A DNA stretch of 51,287 nucleotides from Cellulosimicrobium cellulans (GCF_016921195.1 NZ_JAFGYF010000018.1:1-51287), one strand, 5' to 3'. Shown: positions 10,078 to 21,042, counted from the first letter of the stretch. Notes: generated by a model from the sequence alone, not told the origin. Translations and numbers: made by a program.

Positions 10078-11467
10078 GGTCGACCTCCTTGTCGTGGGGC
10101 GTTCGAGGTGTCCCGGACGTCCCGGGCGATCCCGCGTCGTCGGGCACGAGGGCGCGACGGCGCGGCGAGGGCGGGAGCGACTGCCCGGGCAGCGGCGGGA
10201 CGGGGAACCCGCCCGCGAACGCGTCGAACGGCTCGGGCCCGGTGCCCGCGGCGCCGGGTGCCGCACCGGGCGGCGCCTTCTTCTCGGGCCAGAACCACAC
10301 GACGACGACCACCACGAGGGCGAGCGCGACGGCGATGCCGACGAAGACGCGGAGGTCGACCTCGAGGAACTGGCGCACGGCCTGCGCGACGGCCAGCAGC
10401 ACGAGCCACGCGAGCGCGAACGGGATGAGGACCTTCCAGCCGAAGCGCATGAACTGGTCGTAGCGCAGGCGCAGGAGCGTGCCGCGCACCCACACGAAGA
10501 AGAACATGACGGCCCAGACCTTGACGAGGAACCAGAGGATGGGCCACCAGCCCTCGTTGAACATCCCGTCGTTGATCGCGGACAGCGGCCACGGGGCGCG
10601 CCACCCGCCGAGGAACAGCGTCGTGGCGACCGCGGAGACGTTGAGCATGTTGATGTACTCCGCGAGGAAGAACCACGCGAACTTCATCGACGAGTACTCG
10701 GTCATGTACCCCGACACGAGCTCGCCCTCGGCCTCGGGGAGGTCGAACGGCAGGCGGTTCGTCTCGCCGACCATGGAGATGACGTAGATGACGAACGCCG
10801 GCAGGAGCGGGAGGAACCACCACAGCTGCGTCTGCGAGTCGACGATGCGCGACGTCGACATCGACCCCGCCATGAGGAACACCGAGACGAGCGACAGGCC
10901 CATCGCGAGCTCGTAGCTGATGACCTGGGCCGTCGAGCGGACGGACCCGAGCAGCGGGTACGTCGACCCGGACGACCAGCCGCCGAGCACGATGCCGTAC
11001 ACGCCGAGCGACGCGCACGCGAGGATGTAGAGCGTCGCGACGGGGAAGTCGGTGAGCTGGGCGGGCGTCACGTAGTCCGTGAACGGGATCTGCACCTCGG
11101 GCCCGAACGGGATGACCGCGAACACGAGCAGCGCGCAGAACACGGAGATCATCGGCGCGAGGAGGTAGACGAACTTGTCCGCCGCCTTGACGGTGATGTC
11201 CTCCTTGAGCAGGAGCTTCATCGCGTCGGCGAGCGACTGGAGCAGGCCGAACGGGCCGTGCCAGTTGGGGCCGGGCCGCACCTGCATGCGCGCGACGACC
11301 TTGCGCTCGAACCAGATGGCGAACAGCACGCTCGTCAGCAGGAACACGAGGATGAGGACGGCCTTGACGAGGTACGTCCACCCGGTGTCCTGCGAGAAGT
11401 TCGCCGTGATCCCGGGCACGCCCGGCGTCTCGGCAGCGAGCGCGTGGATCGCGTGGACGCCGCTCAT
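10070..11467 (-). CDS. nuoH: NADH-quinone oxidoreductase subunit H
   Basis: Membrane subunit at the joint between the arms that forms most of the quinone cavity, 465 residues. The family core is clear: [33 protein letters not shown] and the acidic loop [19 protein letters not shown], which faces the quinone channel. The ATG at 11467 overlaps the nuoG stop (ATGA). The C-terminus is extended by about 80 residues, Pro-rich and basic, after the last helix [12 protein letters not shown]. Confidence 0.96.
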   Translation of the reverse strand: MSGVHAIHALAAETPGVPGITANFSQDTGWTYLVKAVLILVFLLTSVLFAIWFERKVVARMQVRPGPNWHGPFGLLQSLADAMKLLLKEDITVKAADKFVYLLAPMISVFCALLVFAVIPFGPEVQIPFTDYVTPAQLTDFPVATLYILACASLGVYGIVLGGWSSGSTYPLLGSVRSTAQVISYELAMGLSLVSVFLMAGSMSTSRIVDSQTQLWWFLPLLPAFVIYVISMVGETNRLPFDLPEAEGELVSGYMTEYSSMKFAWFFLAEYINMLNVSAVATTLFLGGWRAPWPLSAINDGMFNEGWWPILWFLVKVWAVMFFFVWVRGTLLRLRYDQFMRFGWKVLIPFALAWLVLLAVAQAVRQFLEVDLRVFVGIAVALALVVVVVVWFWPEKKAPPGAAPGAAGTGPEPFDAFAGGFPVPPLPGQSLPPSPRRRALVPDDAGSPGTSGTPRTPHDKEVDRG

Positions 11468-14154
11468 GCGCCCTCCCCTCGGTCGGTGCTCACGGTCTCG
11501 AGGCGGACCACGTCGCCCGGCACCGCGCCGAGCGTCGCGTGCACGGACGAGCCCGGCGAGCGCAGGGGCAGCCACACGACGTGGTCGACCATGTCCGTCA
11601 CGACGACAGGGAGCGTGATCGCGCCCCGGTCCGTCGAGACGCGCACGACGTCGCCGTCGAACACGTCGGCAGCGGCCGCGGTCGCCGCGGACAGCCGCGC
11701 CACGGGTCGCTTCGCCGTCCCGGCGAGGTAGCGCTCGCCGTCCTGGCCGCGCGCGTCGTCGAGCAGGAGCCGCCAGCTCGCGAGGACCGCGGTCCCCGGC
11801 GCGACGGCGGGCGGCTCCGTGGTCTCGACGTCCGGCGCGGCGGCGCGCTCGCCGTCCCACGCGCCGTCGCCCACGAGCTGGTCGAGCTCGGCGCGCACCG
11901 CGTCCACGGTCGGCAGGCCGAGCGGCACGCCCGCGGCGTCGGCCAGGGCGTCGAGCACGCGGTGGTCCGGCATGGCCGTGGACGCGAGCGCCGCCGGGAA
12001 CGGACGCACGCGCCCCTCCCAGCTCACGTACGCCCCGGCCCGCTCCACGGGCGGCGCGACCGGGAGCACGACGTCGGCGAGCTCCGTGACCGCCGAGCGC
12101 CGCACCTCGAGCGAGACGACGACGTCCGCCGCCTCGAGCGCGCGACGCGCGTGCGCCGGGTCGGGCAGGTCGTCGAGCTCGAGCCCGCCGACGAGCGCGC
12201 CCGCGAGCTGACCGACCGACAGCGCGTCGAGCATCTCCCCGACGTCCCGGCCCGCGGTCGCGGGCAGCCCGGCGGCCCCGTCCTCCGTGGCGGCCACGCC
12301 CCAGACGGTCGCGACGTCCACGCGGGCCGCGGCGTCGGCGACCGGGCGACCGCCCGGCAGGAGGTTCGGCAGGGTGCCGGCCTCGACGCCGCCGCGCTCG
12401 CCGGCGCGGCGCGGGACCCACGCGAGGCGCGCCCCCGTCGCGGCGACCGCGCGCAGCAGCGCGCTGTACCCGCCGCGCGTCGCGGCGAGCCGCTCGCCGA
12501 CGAGGATCACGGCGCCCGGCGCCCGGAGGGCGTCGCTCACGTCGGCGAGGAGGTCGGTGCCCTCCGCCTCGTCGAGCGTGCGGACCTGGTCGCCGGCGGC
12601 GATGCCGTCGAGCCACTCCGCCTCGGTGCCCGGCGCGGCCGGGAGGAGCGTGCCGTGCATGCGCTGCACGCCGCGCGAGGCGAACGGCGCGACGGAGAAC
12701 ACCCGCACGCCGTGCCGCAGCGCCCCCTTGCGCAGGCGCAGGAACGTCACGCCGGCCTCCTCCTCGGCCTCGAGGCCGACGAGCAGGACGGCGGGCGCCT
12801 TCTCGAGGTCGGTGAACGTCACCCCGCCGGGGTGGCCGACGGCGCGACCCGCGACGGCGTGCGCGAGGAAGTCCGCCTCCTCGGCGCTGTGGACGCGGGC
12901 GCGGTGGTCGACGTCGTTCGTGCGCAGCCACGTGCGCGCGAGCTTGGCGTACGCGTACGCGTCCTCGAGCGTGAGGCGCCCGCCCGGCAGGACCGCGACG
13001 CCCCCGGCGTCGCGTGCGCGCGTCAGGGCGTCCGCCGCGACCTCGAGCGCCTCGGCCCACGAGGCGGGGCGCAGCTCGCCGCGCGACACCGTCCCGTCCG
13101 GGGCGACCTCGCGGTCGCGCACGAGCGGGTGCGTGAGGCGGTCCGGCGCCGACTGCCAGGTGAACGCGAAGCGGTCGCGGTCGGTGATCCACTCCTCGTT
13201 GACCAGCGGGTCCTCGCCCGCGAGGCGGCGCAGCACGACGCCGCGACGGTGGTCGACGCGGATCGCCGACCCGGACGAGTCGTGCTCGGCGACCGACGGC
13301 GTCGAGACGAGGTCGAACGGGCGAGACCGGAACCGGTACGCGGCACCCGTGAGCGCGCCGACCGGGCAGATCTGCACGGTGTTGCCGGAGAAGTAGGACG
13401 CGAACGGCAGGCCCGACTCGTCCTCGAGCGCGAGCCCGACCGGGCGGTCGCCCGGCGCCTGCCCCGCGGGCGGGGCGAAGTCCAGCACCGCCTCGTCGAA
13501 GCGGCCGATCTGCTGCGCGGCACCGCGCTTCTGCAGGTCGATGAACGCGTCGCCCGCGATCTCCTGCGAGAAGCGCGTGCAGCGCTGGCACAGGACGCAG
13601 CGCTCGCGGTCGAGCAGGATCGTCGTCGAGACCGCGATCGGCTTGGGGAACGTGCGCTTGACGTCGACGAACCGGCTGGTCGCGCGGCCGTTGCTCATCG
13701 CCTGGTTCTGCAGCGGGCACTCGCCGCCCTTGTCGCACACCGGGCAGTCGAGCGGGTGGTTGATGAGCAGCAGCTCCATGATCCCGTGCTGTGCCTTGTC
13801 GGCGACGGGGCTCGTGCGCTGGGTCTTCACCACCATGCCCGGCGTCGCCTCGAGCGTGCACGACGCCTGCGGCTTGGCCATGGGCCGGACGTTGCCCTCG
13901 CGGTCCGGCGTCGCCACCTCGACGAGGCACTGGCGGCACGCGCCCGCGGGCTCGAGCAGCGGGTGGTCGCAGAACCGCGGGATCTGGATCCCGATCTGCT
14001 CGGCCGCGCGGATCACGAGCGTGCCCTTCGGCACGGACATCTCGACGTCGTCGATCGTGAACGTCACGTGGTCCGCGGGGACCGGTGGCTTGGCCGCGCC
14101 ACCCGTGGGTGCGGCTGCCGAGCCGGTGCCCGCGGCGGGGGTCGTGGTCGTCAT
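11464..14154 (-). CDS. nuoG: NADH-quinone oxidoreductase subunit G, cluster N7 ligands missing
   Basis: Largest peripheral subunit, 896 residues from ATG 14154, which overlaps the nuoF stop by one base. N-terminal 2Fe-2S ligands are C62, C73, C76 and C99; the N5 ligands are H133, C137, C140 and C146; the N4 ligands are C186, C189, C192 and C263. A molybdopterin-oxidoreductase-like domain without cofactor follows from about 285. In the segment that normally binds cluster N7 (residues 288-325) the frame of the motif remains (STPSV-EH, HRRG, LAGEDP, NEEW), but every Cys is replaced (VAEHD, SGS, WIT). This protein should therefore carry three clusters, not four. The first 28 residues are an Ala/Thr/Pro-rich extension. 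Confidence 0.96.
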   Translation of the reverse strand: MTTTTPAAGTGSAAAPTGGAAKPPVPADHVTFTIDDVEMSVPKGTLVIRAAEQIGIQIPRFCDHPLLEPAGACRQCLVEVATPDREGNVRPMAKPQASCTLEATPGMVVKTQRTSPVADKAQHGIMELLLINHPLDCPVCDKGGECPLQNQAMSNGRATSRFVDVKRTFPKPIAVSTTILLDRERCVLCQRCTRFSQEIAGDAFIDLQKRGAAQQIGRFDEAVLDFAPPAGQAPGDRPVGLALEDESGLPFASYFSGNTVQICPVGALTGAAYRFRSRPFDLVSTPSVAEHDSSGSAIRVDHRRGVVLRRLAGEDPLVNEEWITDRDRFAFTWQSAPDRLTHPLVRDREVAPDGTVSRGELRPASWAEALEVAADALTRARDAGGVAVLPGGRLTLEDAYAYAKLARTWLRTNDVDHRARVHSAEEADFLAHAVAGRAVGHPGGVTFTDLEKAPAVLLVGLEAEEEAGVTFLRLRKGALRHGVRVFSVAPFASRGVQRMHGTLLPAAPGTEAEWLDGIAAGDQVRTLDEAEGTDLLADVSDALRAPGAVILVGERLAATRGGYSALLRAVAATGARLAWVPRRAGERGGVEAGTLPNLLPGGRPVADAAARVDVATVWGVAATEDGAAGLPATAGRDVGEMLDALSVGQLAGALVGGLELDDLPDPAHARRALEAADVVVSLEVRRSAVTELADVVLPVAPPVERAGAYVSWEGRVRPFPAALASTAMPDHRVLDALADAAGVPLGLPTVDAVRAELDQLVGDGAWDGERAAAPDVETTEPPAVAPGTAVLASWRLLLDDARGQDGERYLAGTAKRPVARLSAATAAAADVFDGDVVRVSTDRGAITLPVVVTDMVDHVVWLPLRSPGSSVHATLGAVPGDVVRLETVSTDRGEGA

Positions 14155-15521
14155 CAGTGCACTCCTGCGGTCAGGACGCGGGCCGGGCGGGGCGTGTAGT
14201 CGAAGAGGGCCGAGGCCGCCGGGTCGAACGGGCAGCGGTGCTCCGTGATGTGCGCCTCGTACTCGTCGCGGAACAGCTCGATGCTGCTCGTCACGGGCGA
14301 CGTGGCGCCGTCGCCGAGCGCGCAGAACGCGCGGCCCAGGATGTTGTCGCACGTGTCGAGGAGGAGGTCGAGGTCCGCCTCCGTGCCCTGGCCCGCCTCG
14401 ATGCGTGCCAGCACCTGCTTCATCCAGTACGTGCCCTCGCGGCACGGCGTGCACTTGCCGCACGACTCGTGCGCGTAGAAGTCCGTCCACCGGCTCACGG
14501 CCCGCACGACGCACGTCGTGGAGTCGAAGAGCTGCAGCGCGCGCGTGCCGAGCATCGAGCCGGCCGCCGCGACCGACTCGTAGTCGAGGGGCGTGTCGAG
14601 GTGGGCGTCGGTGAACAGCGGCGTCGACGAGCCGCCCGGCGTCCAGAACTTCAGCGCCTTGCCACCGCGCATCCCGCCCGCGAGGTCCAGGAGCTCGCGC
14701 AGCGTCGTGCCGAGCGGCGCCTCGTACTGGCCGGGACGCGTCACGTGACCCGAGAGCGAGAACAGGCCGAACCCCGCCGAGCGCTCCGTGCCCATCGACG
14801 TGAACCAGTCCGCGCCGCGCGCGACGATCGACGGCACGCTCGCGATGGACTCCACGTTGTTGACGACCGTCGGGCGCGCGTACAGGCCCGCGACCGCGGG
14901 GAACGGCGGCTTGAGCCGCGGCTGCCCGCGGCGGCCCTCGAGCGAGTCGAGCAGCGCCGTCTCCTCGCCGCAGATGTACGCGCCCGCGCCGGCGTGGACC
15001 GTGACGTCGAGGTCGAAGCCGGAGCCCTGGATGTCCGTGCCGAGGTACCCGGCCTCGTACGCCTCCTCGACCGCGCGCAGCAGCCGGCGGTACACGTGCA
15101 GCACCTCGCCGCGCACGTAGATGAACGCGTGGCGGCACCCGATCGCGTACGACGTGATCGCCACCCCCTCCACGAGCGCCTGCGGGCTCGCGAGCATGAG
15201 CGGGATGTCCTTGCACGTGCCCGGCTCGGACTCGTCCGCGTTGACGACCAGGTACCGCGGGCCGCCGTCGGGCGCGGGCAGGAAGCCCCACTTCATGCCC
15301 GTGGGGAACCCGGCGCCGCCACGGCCGCGCAGGCCCGACGCCTTGACCGTCGCGACGACGTCACCGGGCTCCTGCCCCAGCGCCGCGCGCAGGCCCGCGT
15401 AGCCGCCGCGGTCCAGGTAGGACGCGAGCGTCCAGGACCGGTCCGCGTCCCACGTGTCCGACAGGACCGGGGTCAGCGGGTCCGGCGCCGGGCGGGTCTC
15501 GGTGCTCTGCTGCTCGCTCAT
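14154..15521 (-). CDS. nuoF: NADH-quinone oxidoreductase subunit F (NADH and FMN site)
   Basis: Binds NADH, FMN and cluster N3. The Gly-rich nucleotide segment [16 protein letters not shown] (64-78), [12 protein letters not shown] (94-105) and [14 protein letters not shown] are all present. N3 ligands are C354, C357, C360 (ESCGKCTPC) and C400. The ATG at 15521 overlaps the nuoE stop (ATGA), giving 455 residues, the usual length plus a short N-terminal extension. Confidence 0.97.
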   Translation of the reverse strand: MSEQQSTETRPAPDPLTPVLSDTWDADRSWTLASYLDRGGYAGLRAALGQEPGDVVATVKASGLRGRGGAGFPTGMKWGFLPAPDGGPRYLVVNADESEPGTCKDIPLMLASPQALVEGVAITSYAIGCRHAFIYVRGEVLHVYRRLLRAVEEAYEAGYLGTDIQGSGFDLDVTVHAGAGAYICGEETALLDSLEGRRGQPRLKPPFPAVAGLYARPTVVNNVESIASVPSIVARGADWFTSMGTERSAGFGLFSLSGHVTRPGQYEAPLGTTLRELLDLAGGMRGGKALKFWTPGGSSTPLFTDAHLDTPLDYESVAAAGSMLGTRALQLFDSTTCVVRAVSRWTDFYAHESCGKCTPCREGTYWMKQVLARIEAGQGTEADLDLLLDTCDNILGRAFCALGDGATSPVTSSIELFRDEYEAHITEHRCPFDPAASALFDYTPRPARVLTAGVH

Positions 15522-16414
15522 GCGTCCGCTCCCTTCGACGGGTCGGGCTTGGTGCCGGGCGACTCGGCCTTGCCGCCGGGGTCGACGTCGGCGTCGGTCG
15601 TCGCCTCGCGGTCGGCGCTCGACTGCTCGCCGCCCGTCACGGGCTTCTCGGGAGCCGGCTCGCCTGCCGGGGTAGAGGCCTGGTCCGACGAGGTGGAGGC
15701 CTGGTCGGTGGTGGGGGCGGTCCAGCCGTGCTCGCGCGCGAGGCGCAGCCCGGCGAGGGTGGGCTCGCCCGCGCCGACGCCCTCGTCGGCGCGACCGTCG
15801 GGGAAGCCCGCGAGGACGCGGCTCATCTGCTTGAAGGTGCACACGCTCGCGGCGCCGCGGGTGGGGGCGACGGGCTCGCCCGCGCGGAGGCGGTCGACGA
15901 CGTCCGTCGCGCTCGCGGGGGTCTGGTTGTCGAAGAACTCCCAGTTGACCATCATCACGGGCGCGTAGTCGCAGGCCGCGTTGCACTCGACGCGCTCGAG
16001 CGTGATCGCGCCGTCCTCGGTGGTCTCGTCGTGCCCGACGCCGAGGTGCTCCGACAGCTCGTCGAAGATGGCGTCGCCGCCCATGATCGCGCACAACGTG
16101 TTCGTGCAGACGCCCACGGTGTAGGTGCCGTTGGGGTGGCGCTTGTACTGCGTGTAGAACGTCGCGACGGCGGAGACCTCCGCCGCGGTGAGGCCGAGCT
16201 GCTCGGCGCAGAACAGGATGCCGTCGCGCGAGACGTAGCCGTCCTCGGACTGCACGAGGTGCAGCATCGGCAGCAGCGCCGAGCGCGACTCGGGGTAGCG
16301 CGCGACGATCTGCGCGGCGTCGGCGGCGAGGCGCGCCGTCGTCTCCGCGTCGTACCCGGGGCGCGGCCCGCCGGCGGGCGCGCCGTTCGTCGCAGGTCCG
16401 GCGTCGATGGTCAT
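15518..16414 (-). CDS. nuoE: NADH-quinone oxidoreductase subunit E with a repetitive C-terminal tail
   Basis: Thioredoxin-fold subunit with 2Fe-2S cluster N1a, ligands C103, C108, C144 and C148. It starts at ATG 16414, overlapping nuoD (ATGA). The catalytic domain ends near residue 215; the last 70-80 residues are Ser, Thr, Glu, Asp and Pro-rich with an imperfect repeat ([13 protein letters not shown]) and look disordered. Total length is 298, against about 165 in E. coli. A shorter second conserved block ([16 protein letters not shown]) is common in actinobacterial NuoE. Confidence 0.96.
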   Translation of the reverse strand: MTIDAGPATNGAPAGGPRPGYDAETTARLAADAAQIVARYPESRSALLPMLHLVQSEDGYVSRDGILFCAEQLGLTAAEVSAVATFYTQYKRHPNGTYTVGVCTNTLCAIMGGDAIFDELSEHLGVGHDETTEDGAITLERVECNAACDYAPVMMVNWEFFDNQTPASATDVVDRLRAGEPVAPTRGAASVCTFKQMSRVLAGFPDGRADEGVGAGEPTLAGLRLAREHGWTAPTTDQASTSSDQASTPAGEPAPEKPVTGGEQSSADREATTDADVDPGGKAESPGTKPDPSKGADA

Positions 16415-17790
16415 CGGTCCACCCCTCCCAGCACGGGGTCCAGCGAGGCGACGGCGACCACGACGTCGGCCACCTGGCCGCCCTCGCACATCGCCGCCAC
16501 GGCCTGGAGGTTGTTGAACGACGGGTCGCGGAAGTGCGCCCGGTAGGGGCGCGTGCCGCCGTCGGACACGAGGTGCACCCCGAGCTCGCCGCGTGGGTGC
16601 TCCACGGTCTGCCATGCCTGCCCGACCGGGACGCGGAAGCCCTCGGTGACGAGCTTGAAGTGGTGGATCAGGGCCTCCATGGAGGTGCCCATGATCTCCT
16701 TGATGTGCTCGAGCGAGTTGCCCTGACCGTCGCTCCCGATCGCCAGCTGCGCGGGCCACGCGATCTTGCGGTCGCCCACCATGACGGGCTGCCCGGCCGT
16801 CACCTCGAGGCGCTCGAGGCACTGCGCGACGATGTGCAGCGACTGGTAGCACTCCTCGAGCCGGAGCACGACGCGGTCGTAGCAGTCGGCGCCCGTCGAG
16901 GTCGGCACGTCGAAGTCGTACGTCTCGTAGCCGCAGTACGGGTCGGCCTTGCGCACGTCGTACGGGTGGCCGGTCGAGCGCAGCACGGGACCGGTGACGC
17001 CGAGCGCCATGCAGCCCGCGAGGTTGAGGTGCCCGACGCCGACGAGGCGGCCCTTGAAGATCGGGTTGGCGAGCATGAGGTCGCCGAGCTGGCCGAGGTA
17101 CCGCCGGATGAGCGGGTCGGCCTTGCGGACCTGCTCGACGAGGTCGGGTGGCACGTCCTGCGCGACGCCGCCGGGCCGCACGTACGCGTTGTTCATGCGC
17201 AGGCCCGTGACGGCCTCGAAGATCCGCAGGATCTCCTCGCGCGCGGTGAACGCGACGGTCATGACGGTCGTCGCGCCCATCTCGTTGCCGCCGGTGCCCA
17301 GGCACACGAGGTGGGACGCGATCCGGTTGAGCTCCATCATGAGCACCCGGATGACGCTCGCCCGCTCGGGGACGTCGTCCGTGATGCCCAGGAGCTTCTC
17401 GACCGCGAGGCAGTACGCCGTCTCCTGGAACAGCGGCGCGAGGTAGTCCATGCGGGTGCAGAACGTGACGCCCTGCGTCCACGTCCGGTACTCCATGTTC
17501 TTCTCGATGCCGGTGTGCAGGTAGCCGATGCCGCACCGCGCCTCGGTGACGGTCTCGCCGTCGATCTCGAGCATGAGGCGGAGCACGCCGTGCGTGGACG
17601 GGTGCTGCGGGCCCATGTTGACGACGATGCGCTCCTCGCCGAGCGCGGCCGCGGCGACGGCGCTCTCGGCGACGTCCGCCCAGTCGCCGCCCGACGCCTC
17701 GAAGCTCGGGACGCCCTGGTCGAAGTCGCCCACGGGCGGCTTCGTGGCGTGCGGGGCGGCGCCAGGGGCGCCCGTGGTGTGCGTGCTCAC
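16411..17790 (-). CDS. nuoD: NADH-quinone oxidoreductase subunit D
   Basis: 49-kDa-type subunit derived from the large subunit of NiFe hydrogenases; it lines the quinone head-group site. The signature [14 protein letters not shown] (His and the surrounding quinone-site loop) lies near residue 54. Further blocks are [16 protein letters not shown] and [17 protein letters not shown]. The GTG at 17790 is preceded by GAGGAGG 8 bases upstream and overlaps the nuoC stop; the longer frame upstream is the nuoC coding region in another frame. 459 residues. Confidence 0.97.
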   Translation of the reverse strand: MSTHTTGAPGAAPHATKPPVGDFDQGVPSFEASGGDWADVAESAVAAAALGEERIVVNMGPQHPSTHGVLRLMLEIDGETVTEARCGIGYLHTGIEKNMEYRTWTQGVTFCTRMDYLAPLFQETAYCLAVEKLLGITDDVPERASVIRVLMMELNRIASHLVCLGTGGNEMGATTVMTVAFTAREEILRIFEAVTGLRMNNAYVRPGGVAQDVPPDLVEQVRKADPLIRRYLGQLGDLMLANPIFKGRLVGVGHLNLAGCMALGVTGPVLRSTGHPYDVRKADPYCGYETYDFDVPTSTGADCYDRVVLRLEECYQSLHIVAQCLERLEVTAGQPVMVGDRKIAWPAQLAIGSDGQGNSLEHIKEIMGTSMEALIHHFKLVTEGFRVPVGQAWQTVEHPRGELGVHLVSDGGTRPYRAHFRDPSFNNLQAVAAMCEGGQVADVVVAVASLDPVLGGVDR

Positions 17791-18560
17791 GAGTACGACC
17801 TCCTCGTGTCGGGCGGGGGCACGGTCGCGCCCTTGTACTCGACGGGGATCCCGCCGAGCGGGTAGTCCTTGCGCTGCGGGTGGCCCGGCCAGTCGTCGGG
17901 CATCTCGATGCGCGCGAGCGACGGGTGCCCGTCGAAGACGATCCCGAAGAAGTCCCACGTCTCACGCTCGTGCCAGTCGTTCGTCGGGTAGACGGACGTC
18001 GTGGTCGGCACGTGGGGATCGGCGTCGGGCACCGACACCTCGAGCCGCAGCCGCCGGCCGTGGGTGATCGACGTCAGGTGGTAGACGGCGTGCAGCTCGC
18101 GGCCCACGTCGTGCGGGAAGTGCACGCCGCTCACGCCGAGGCTCAGCTCGAACCGCAGGTCCTGGTCGTCGCGCAGCGCTCGGCACACGTCGACGAGGTG
18201 GTCGCGGTGCACGTGGATCGTCAGCTCGGCGTGCGGGCCGGGCGGGTCCACGACGACGCGCTCCACCGCGGCCTCGAAGCGCGTGCCCTGCTCGGCCAGC
18301 ACCTCGGCCAGCACGTCGACGACCTCGTCGAACCACCCTCCGTAGGGGCGCGGGCTCGCGCCGGGCATCGCGACGGGCTGGACCAGCCCGCCGTACCCGG
18401 ACGTGTCGCCCGAGCCGCGGACGCCGAACATGCCCTCGCGGACCTCGACGACCTCGAGCGTGCGCGGCGCGCCGGCCCCGGTCACCAGGTCGCCCGACCG
18501 CGGGCCGTTGACCTCCTCGGGCTGCGGCACGGGCGTGCCGCCGCTCTTCTCGTCCGTCAC
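17787..18560 (-). CDS. nuoC: NADH-quinone oxidoreductase subunit C
   Basis: 30-kDa-type subunit that docks on NuoD and NuoB. The family signature [19 protein letters not shown] and the C-terminal [11 protein letters not shown] are present. The GTG at 18560 overlaps the nuoB stop and gives 257 residues. The first 80 residues are an actinobacterial extension (VTDEKSGG, then [10 protein letters not shown]) without counterpart in E. coli. Confidence 0.96.
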   Translation of the reverse strand: MTDEKSGGTPVPQPEEVNGPRSGDLVTGAGAPRTLEVVEVREGMFGVRGSGDTSGYGGLVQPVAMPGASPRPYGGWFDEVVDVLAEVLAEQGTRFEAAVERVVVDPPGPHAELTIHVHRDHLVDVCRALRDDQDLRFELSLGVSGVHFPHDVGRELHAVYHLTSITHGRRLRLEVSVPDADPHVPTTTSVYPTNDWHERETWDFFGIVFDGHPSLARIEMPDDWPGHPQRKDYPLGGIPVEYKGATVPPPDTRRSYS

Positions 18561-19108
18561 CGCAGCAGCCCCTTCATCTGGAACGTGGGCGTCGCCTCCA
18601 GCGCGGCCGCCTCGGCGGCGCGCGCCGCCTCCTTGCGGTTCACGCCGAGCGGCTCGTGCTGGATCTGCTCGTGCAGAGCGAGGATCGCGTTGATGAGCAT
18701 CTCCGGCCGCGGCGGGCAGCCCGGCAGGTAGATGTCCACGGGCACGATGTGGTCGACACCCTGCACGATCGCGTAGTTGTTGAACATGCCGCCGCTGGAC
18801 GCGCACACGCCCATCGACAGCACCCACTTGGGCTCGCTCATCTGGTCGTAGACCTGCCGCACGACCGGGGCCATCTTCTGGCTCACGCGCCCGGCGACGA
18901 TCATGAGGTCCGCCTGCCGCGGCGAGGCACGGAAGACCTCCATGCCGAAGCGCGACAGGTCGAACCGCGACGCCCCGGCCGCCATCATCTCGATGGCGCA
19001 GCACGCCAGCCCGAACGTCACGGGCCACAGCGACGCCTTGCGCAGGTACCCCGCGAGGTCCTCGATCGTGGTCAGCAAGAAGCCCGAGGGAGCTTCCTCG
19101 ATCCCCAT
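18557..19108 (-). CDS. nuoB: NADH-quinone oxidoreductase subunit B (cluster N2)
   Basis: Carries the terminal 4Fe-4S cluster N2 that reduces quinone. All four ligands are seen: the adjacent pair C36 and C37 (LACCAIE), C102 (GVCASSGG) and C131 (LPGCPPRP). 183 residues; AGGAG lies before the ATG. A 44-base gap separates it from nuoA, the largest gap inside the nuo genes proper. Confidence 0.98.
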   Translation of the reverse strand: MGIEEAPSGFLLTTIEDLAGYLRKASLWPVTFGLACCAIEMMAAGASRFDLSRFGMEVFRASPRQADLMIVAGRVSQKMAPVVRQVYDQMSEPKWVLSMGVCASSGGMFNNYAIVQGVDHIVPVDIYLPGCPPRPEMLINAILALHEQIQHEPLGVNRKEAARAAEAAALEATPTFQMKGLLR

Positions 19109-19152
19109 GGTGTTCTCCTAGTTCTCTCGCCGGCGGTCTCTCGGCCGTGCGC

Positions 19153-19515
19153 TCAGTCCCATTCCAGGCCGCCCCGGCGCCACTCGTAGACGAACGGGAC
19201 GGTGATGAGCGCGAGGAACGCGAGCATCGCGACGAGGCCGAAGGTCGCGAGCGTCGCGAAGTCGACCGCCCACGGGTAGAGGAAGACGACCTCGATGTCG
19301 AAGACGATGAACGTCATGGCGACGAGGTAGTACTTGATCGGGAAGCGCCCGCCGCCGATCGCGTGGGGCGTGGGCTCGATGCCACACTCGTACGCGTCGA
19401 GCTTGGCGCGGTTGTACCGCTTGGGGCCGATGACCGCGCTCGCGGCGACCCCGCCGAGAGCCAGCACGGCGGCCACGCCCATGAGGACGAGCAGCGGGAC
19501 GTACGGGTTGGTCAT
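19153..19515 (-). CDS. nuoA: NADH-quinone oxidoreductase subunit A
   Basis: Three-helix membrane subunit, 120 residues. The conserved loop [13 protein letters not shown] with its quinone-linked Cys and the membrane acidic stretch [14 protein letters not shown] are present. AGGAG sits 6 bases before the ATG. It is the first nuo gene but follows the GGR gene by about 106 bases on the same strand with no clear new promoter, so it is probably transcribed from the GGR promoter. Confidence 0.97.
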   Translation of the reverse strand: MTNPYVPLLVLMGVAAVLALGGVAASAVIGPKRYNRAKLDAYECGIEPTPHAIGGGRFPIKYYLVAMTFIVFDIEVVFLYPWAVDFATLATFGLVAMLAFLALITVPFVYEWRRGGLEWD

Positions 19516-19551
19516 CGCGTACTCCTCGAGTGGGGGCTCGGGACGGGAACG

Positions 19552-19568
19552 CCCGGGCGGTGCCCGGG
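19552..19568 (-). terminator. Hairpin between GGR and nuoA
   Basis: Perfect 7-bp stem (CCCGGGC and GCCCGGG, 3-base loop) in the leader of nuoA, 37 bases before its start. There is no T-tract. It could attenuate or process the transcript so that GGR and nuo messages differ in abundance; that is inference. Confidence 0.35.
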
Positions 19569-19621
19569 AAGACCTGCAGGTGGAGCGAGTGCCGGCGTCG
19601 TTGCCGGCCCACCTCGTGGGC

Positions 19622-20998
19622 TCATGACGATGGCACCACCCTCGTCAGCCCCGCGATGACGCGGTCGACCCAGTCGCCTCCGCGGGGCTCGTAGCAGTCG
19701 GACAGGAGCTTGAGGACGAACCGCATGACGACCGGGCGCGGGAGCCCGTAGCGCGTGCAGATCCGCATGATCTCGGGGTGCTCGATGAGCTTCACGAAGT
19801 ACCTGCCGAGCGTGTAGTAGCCGCCGAGCTCGCGGCGCATGATCCGCGGGTACGTCTGGAGCGCGCGCTCACGGCCCGAGTCGGTGAGACGCACGCGCGA
19901 CTGCGCGACGACGTCGGCCGCCGCCCGCCCGGCCTGCATCGCGTACGCGATGCCCTCGCCGTTGAACGGGCTCACCATGCCGCCCGAGTCGCCCACGAGG
20001 AGCACGCCGCGCGTGTACAGCGGCGTGCGGTTGAAGCCCATGGGCAGCGCCGCGCCGCGCACCGGGGCGAGCCGGTTCTCCTCCGTGAACTCCCACTCGG
20101 CGGGCGCGTTGCGCATCCACGTGGCGAAGAGGTCCTTGTAGTCGACGTTGGCCGCGGACTGGCGCGCGGGCGTCGAGCTCACCGAGCCGAGGCCGACGTT
20201 CGCCGTGCCGTCGCCGAGCGAGAAGATCCATCCGTAGCCCGGCAGGAGGTTCGACTCGCGGGGCGTGCCCTCCCACAGCTCGAGGTGGGACTCCATCCAC
20301 GGGTCGTCGTGGCGGGGCGTGCGGAAGTAGGTGCGGACGGCGACGCCGATCGGGCGGTCCTCGCGCCGCGCGAGGCCGAGCGCGAGCGCGAAGCGCGACG
20401 AGACGCCGTCGGCGGCGATGACGACGGGCGCGCGGTACGTGACCTCTTCTCCGGCGCGCCGGCCCTTCTCGTCCACGGGGCGCGCGGTCACGCCGACGAC
20501 GCGGCCCGTGCGCTCGTCGAGGACGGGACCGGTGACGGCCGTGCGCTCGAGCAGCTTGGCGCCCGTGCGCTGCGCGTGCTCGGCGAGCGTGCGGTCGAAC
20601 GAGTGGCGCGCGCGGGCCATGCCGTAGCTCGGGTACGACGCGAGGTCCGGCCACGCGAGCTCCCAGGAGCGGCCGCTCGCGACGACGCGCAGCCCGCGGT
20701 TGCGGATCCAGCCGTCCTCGGCGCGCGTGGGGACGCCCATGCGCACGAGCTCCGCCACGGCACGCGGCGTCAGGCCGTCGCCGCAGATCTTGTCGCGGGG
20801 GAACGAGGACTTCTCGAGCAGGAGGACGCTCAGCCCGGCCGCGGCGCAGTAGTGGGCTGCCGCAGAGCCTGCCGGACCCGCACCGACGACGATGACGTCG
20901 GCGTCGTCGAGCCTCGCGCCCACCGTGCTCACCTCACCGTCCGGTCGTCGGGTCACCTCGTGGTGGTCCACCGTGCCCCGGGCTGGGACACGGCGCAT
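19622..20998 (-). CDS. Geranylgeranyl reductase family flavoprotein, probable menaquinone tail reductase (MenJ-like)
   Basis: FAD-dependent reductase of 458 residues. It has the dinucleotide fold VIVVGAGPAGSAAA near residue 35, the family segment KICGDGLTPRAV, and the second FAD motif GDSGGMVSPFNGEGIAYAM. Relatives saturate isoprenoid double bonds in archaeal lipids, phytyl chains, or menaquinone tails (MenJ in mycobacteria). Position at the head of the nuo operon and near the men genes favours menaquinone, by inference. The ATG at 20998 has AAGGA 6 bases upstream; an in-frame GTG at 20932 (VSTVGARLDDAD) is a shorter option with a weak ribosome site. A Rex-like operator lies 10-27 bases upstream. 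Confidence 0.88.
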   Translation of the reverse strand: MRRVPARGTVDHHEVTRRPDGEVSTVGARLDDADVIVVGAGPAGSAAAHYCAAAGLSVLLLEKSSFPRDKICGDGLTPRAVAELVRMGVPTRAEDGWIRNRGLRVVASGRSWELAWPDLASYPSYGMARARHSFDRTLAEHAQRTGAKLLERTAVTGPVLDERTGRVVGVTARPVDEKGRRAGEEVTYRAPVVIAADGVSSRFALALGLARREDRPIGVAVRTYFRTPRHDDPWMESHLELWEGTPRESNLLPGYGWIFSLGDGTANVGLGSVSSTPARQSAANVDYKDLFATWMRNAPAEWEFTEENRLAPVRGAALPMGFNRTPLYTRGVLLVGDSGGMVSPFNGEGIAYAMQAGRAAADVVAQSRVRLTDSGRERALQTYPRIMRRELGGYYTLGRYFVKLIEHPEIMRICTRYGLPRPVVMRFVLKLLSDCYEPRGGDWVDRVIAGLTRVVPSS

Positions 20999-21007
20999 CC
21001 ACGGTCC

Positions 21008-21025
21008 TTGTGAAGTCGGTCACAA
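21008..21025. promoter_or_regulatory. Candidate Rex operator for the GGR-nuo operon
   Basis: TTGTGA, six bases, TCACAA: a perfect 6-bp inverted repeat with 18-bp total length. Rex operators have the published form TTGTGAA-N4-TTCACAA, and in Streptomyces TGTGAAC-N3-TTCACA; this site keeps the outer six bases of both arms and the seventh on one side. It lies between the probable start of transcription and the first gene, where binding would block transcription when NADH/NAD+ is low. A rex gene is in this window. Confidence 0.72.
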
Positions 21026-21036
21026 TGGACATCGCC

Positions 21037-21042
21037 ACTCTA
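21037..21042 (-). promoter_or_regulatory. Possible -10 box of the GGR-nuo operon
   Basis: TAGAGT on the minus strand, about 12 bases before the Rex-like site, so transcription would begin just ahead of the operator. No good -35 was found at 17-18 bases. Confidence 0.35.

Noticed and set aside
10070-13939. Open frame of 1289 residues on the minus strand across nuoG and nuoH
   Set aside because: Only its last 465 codons are real (nuoH). The upstream part is a Gly/Arg/Ala-rich shadow of nuoG in another frame, typical of very high GC.
11539-14199. 886-codon plus-strand frame opposite nuoG
   Set aside because: Composition is dominated by Arg, Gly, Ala and Val with no recognisable domain; nuoG is firmly identified on the other strand.
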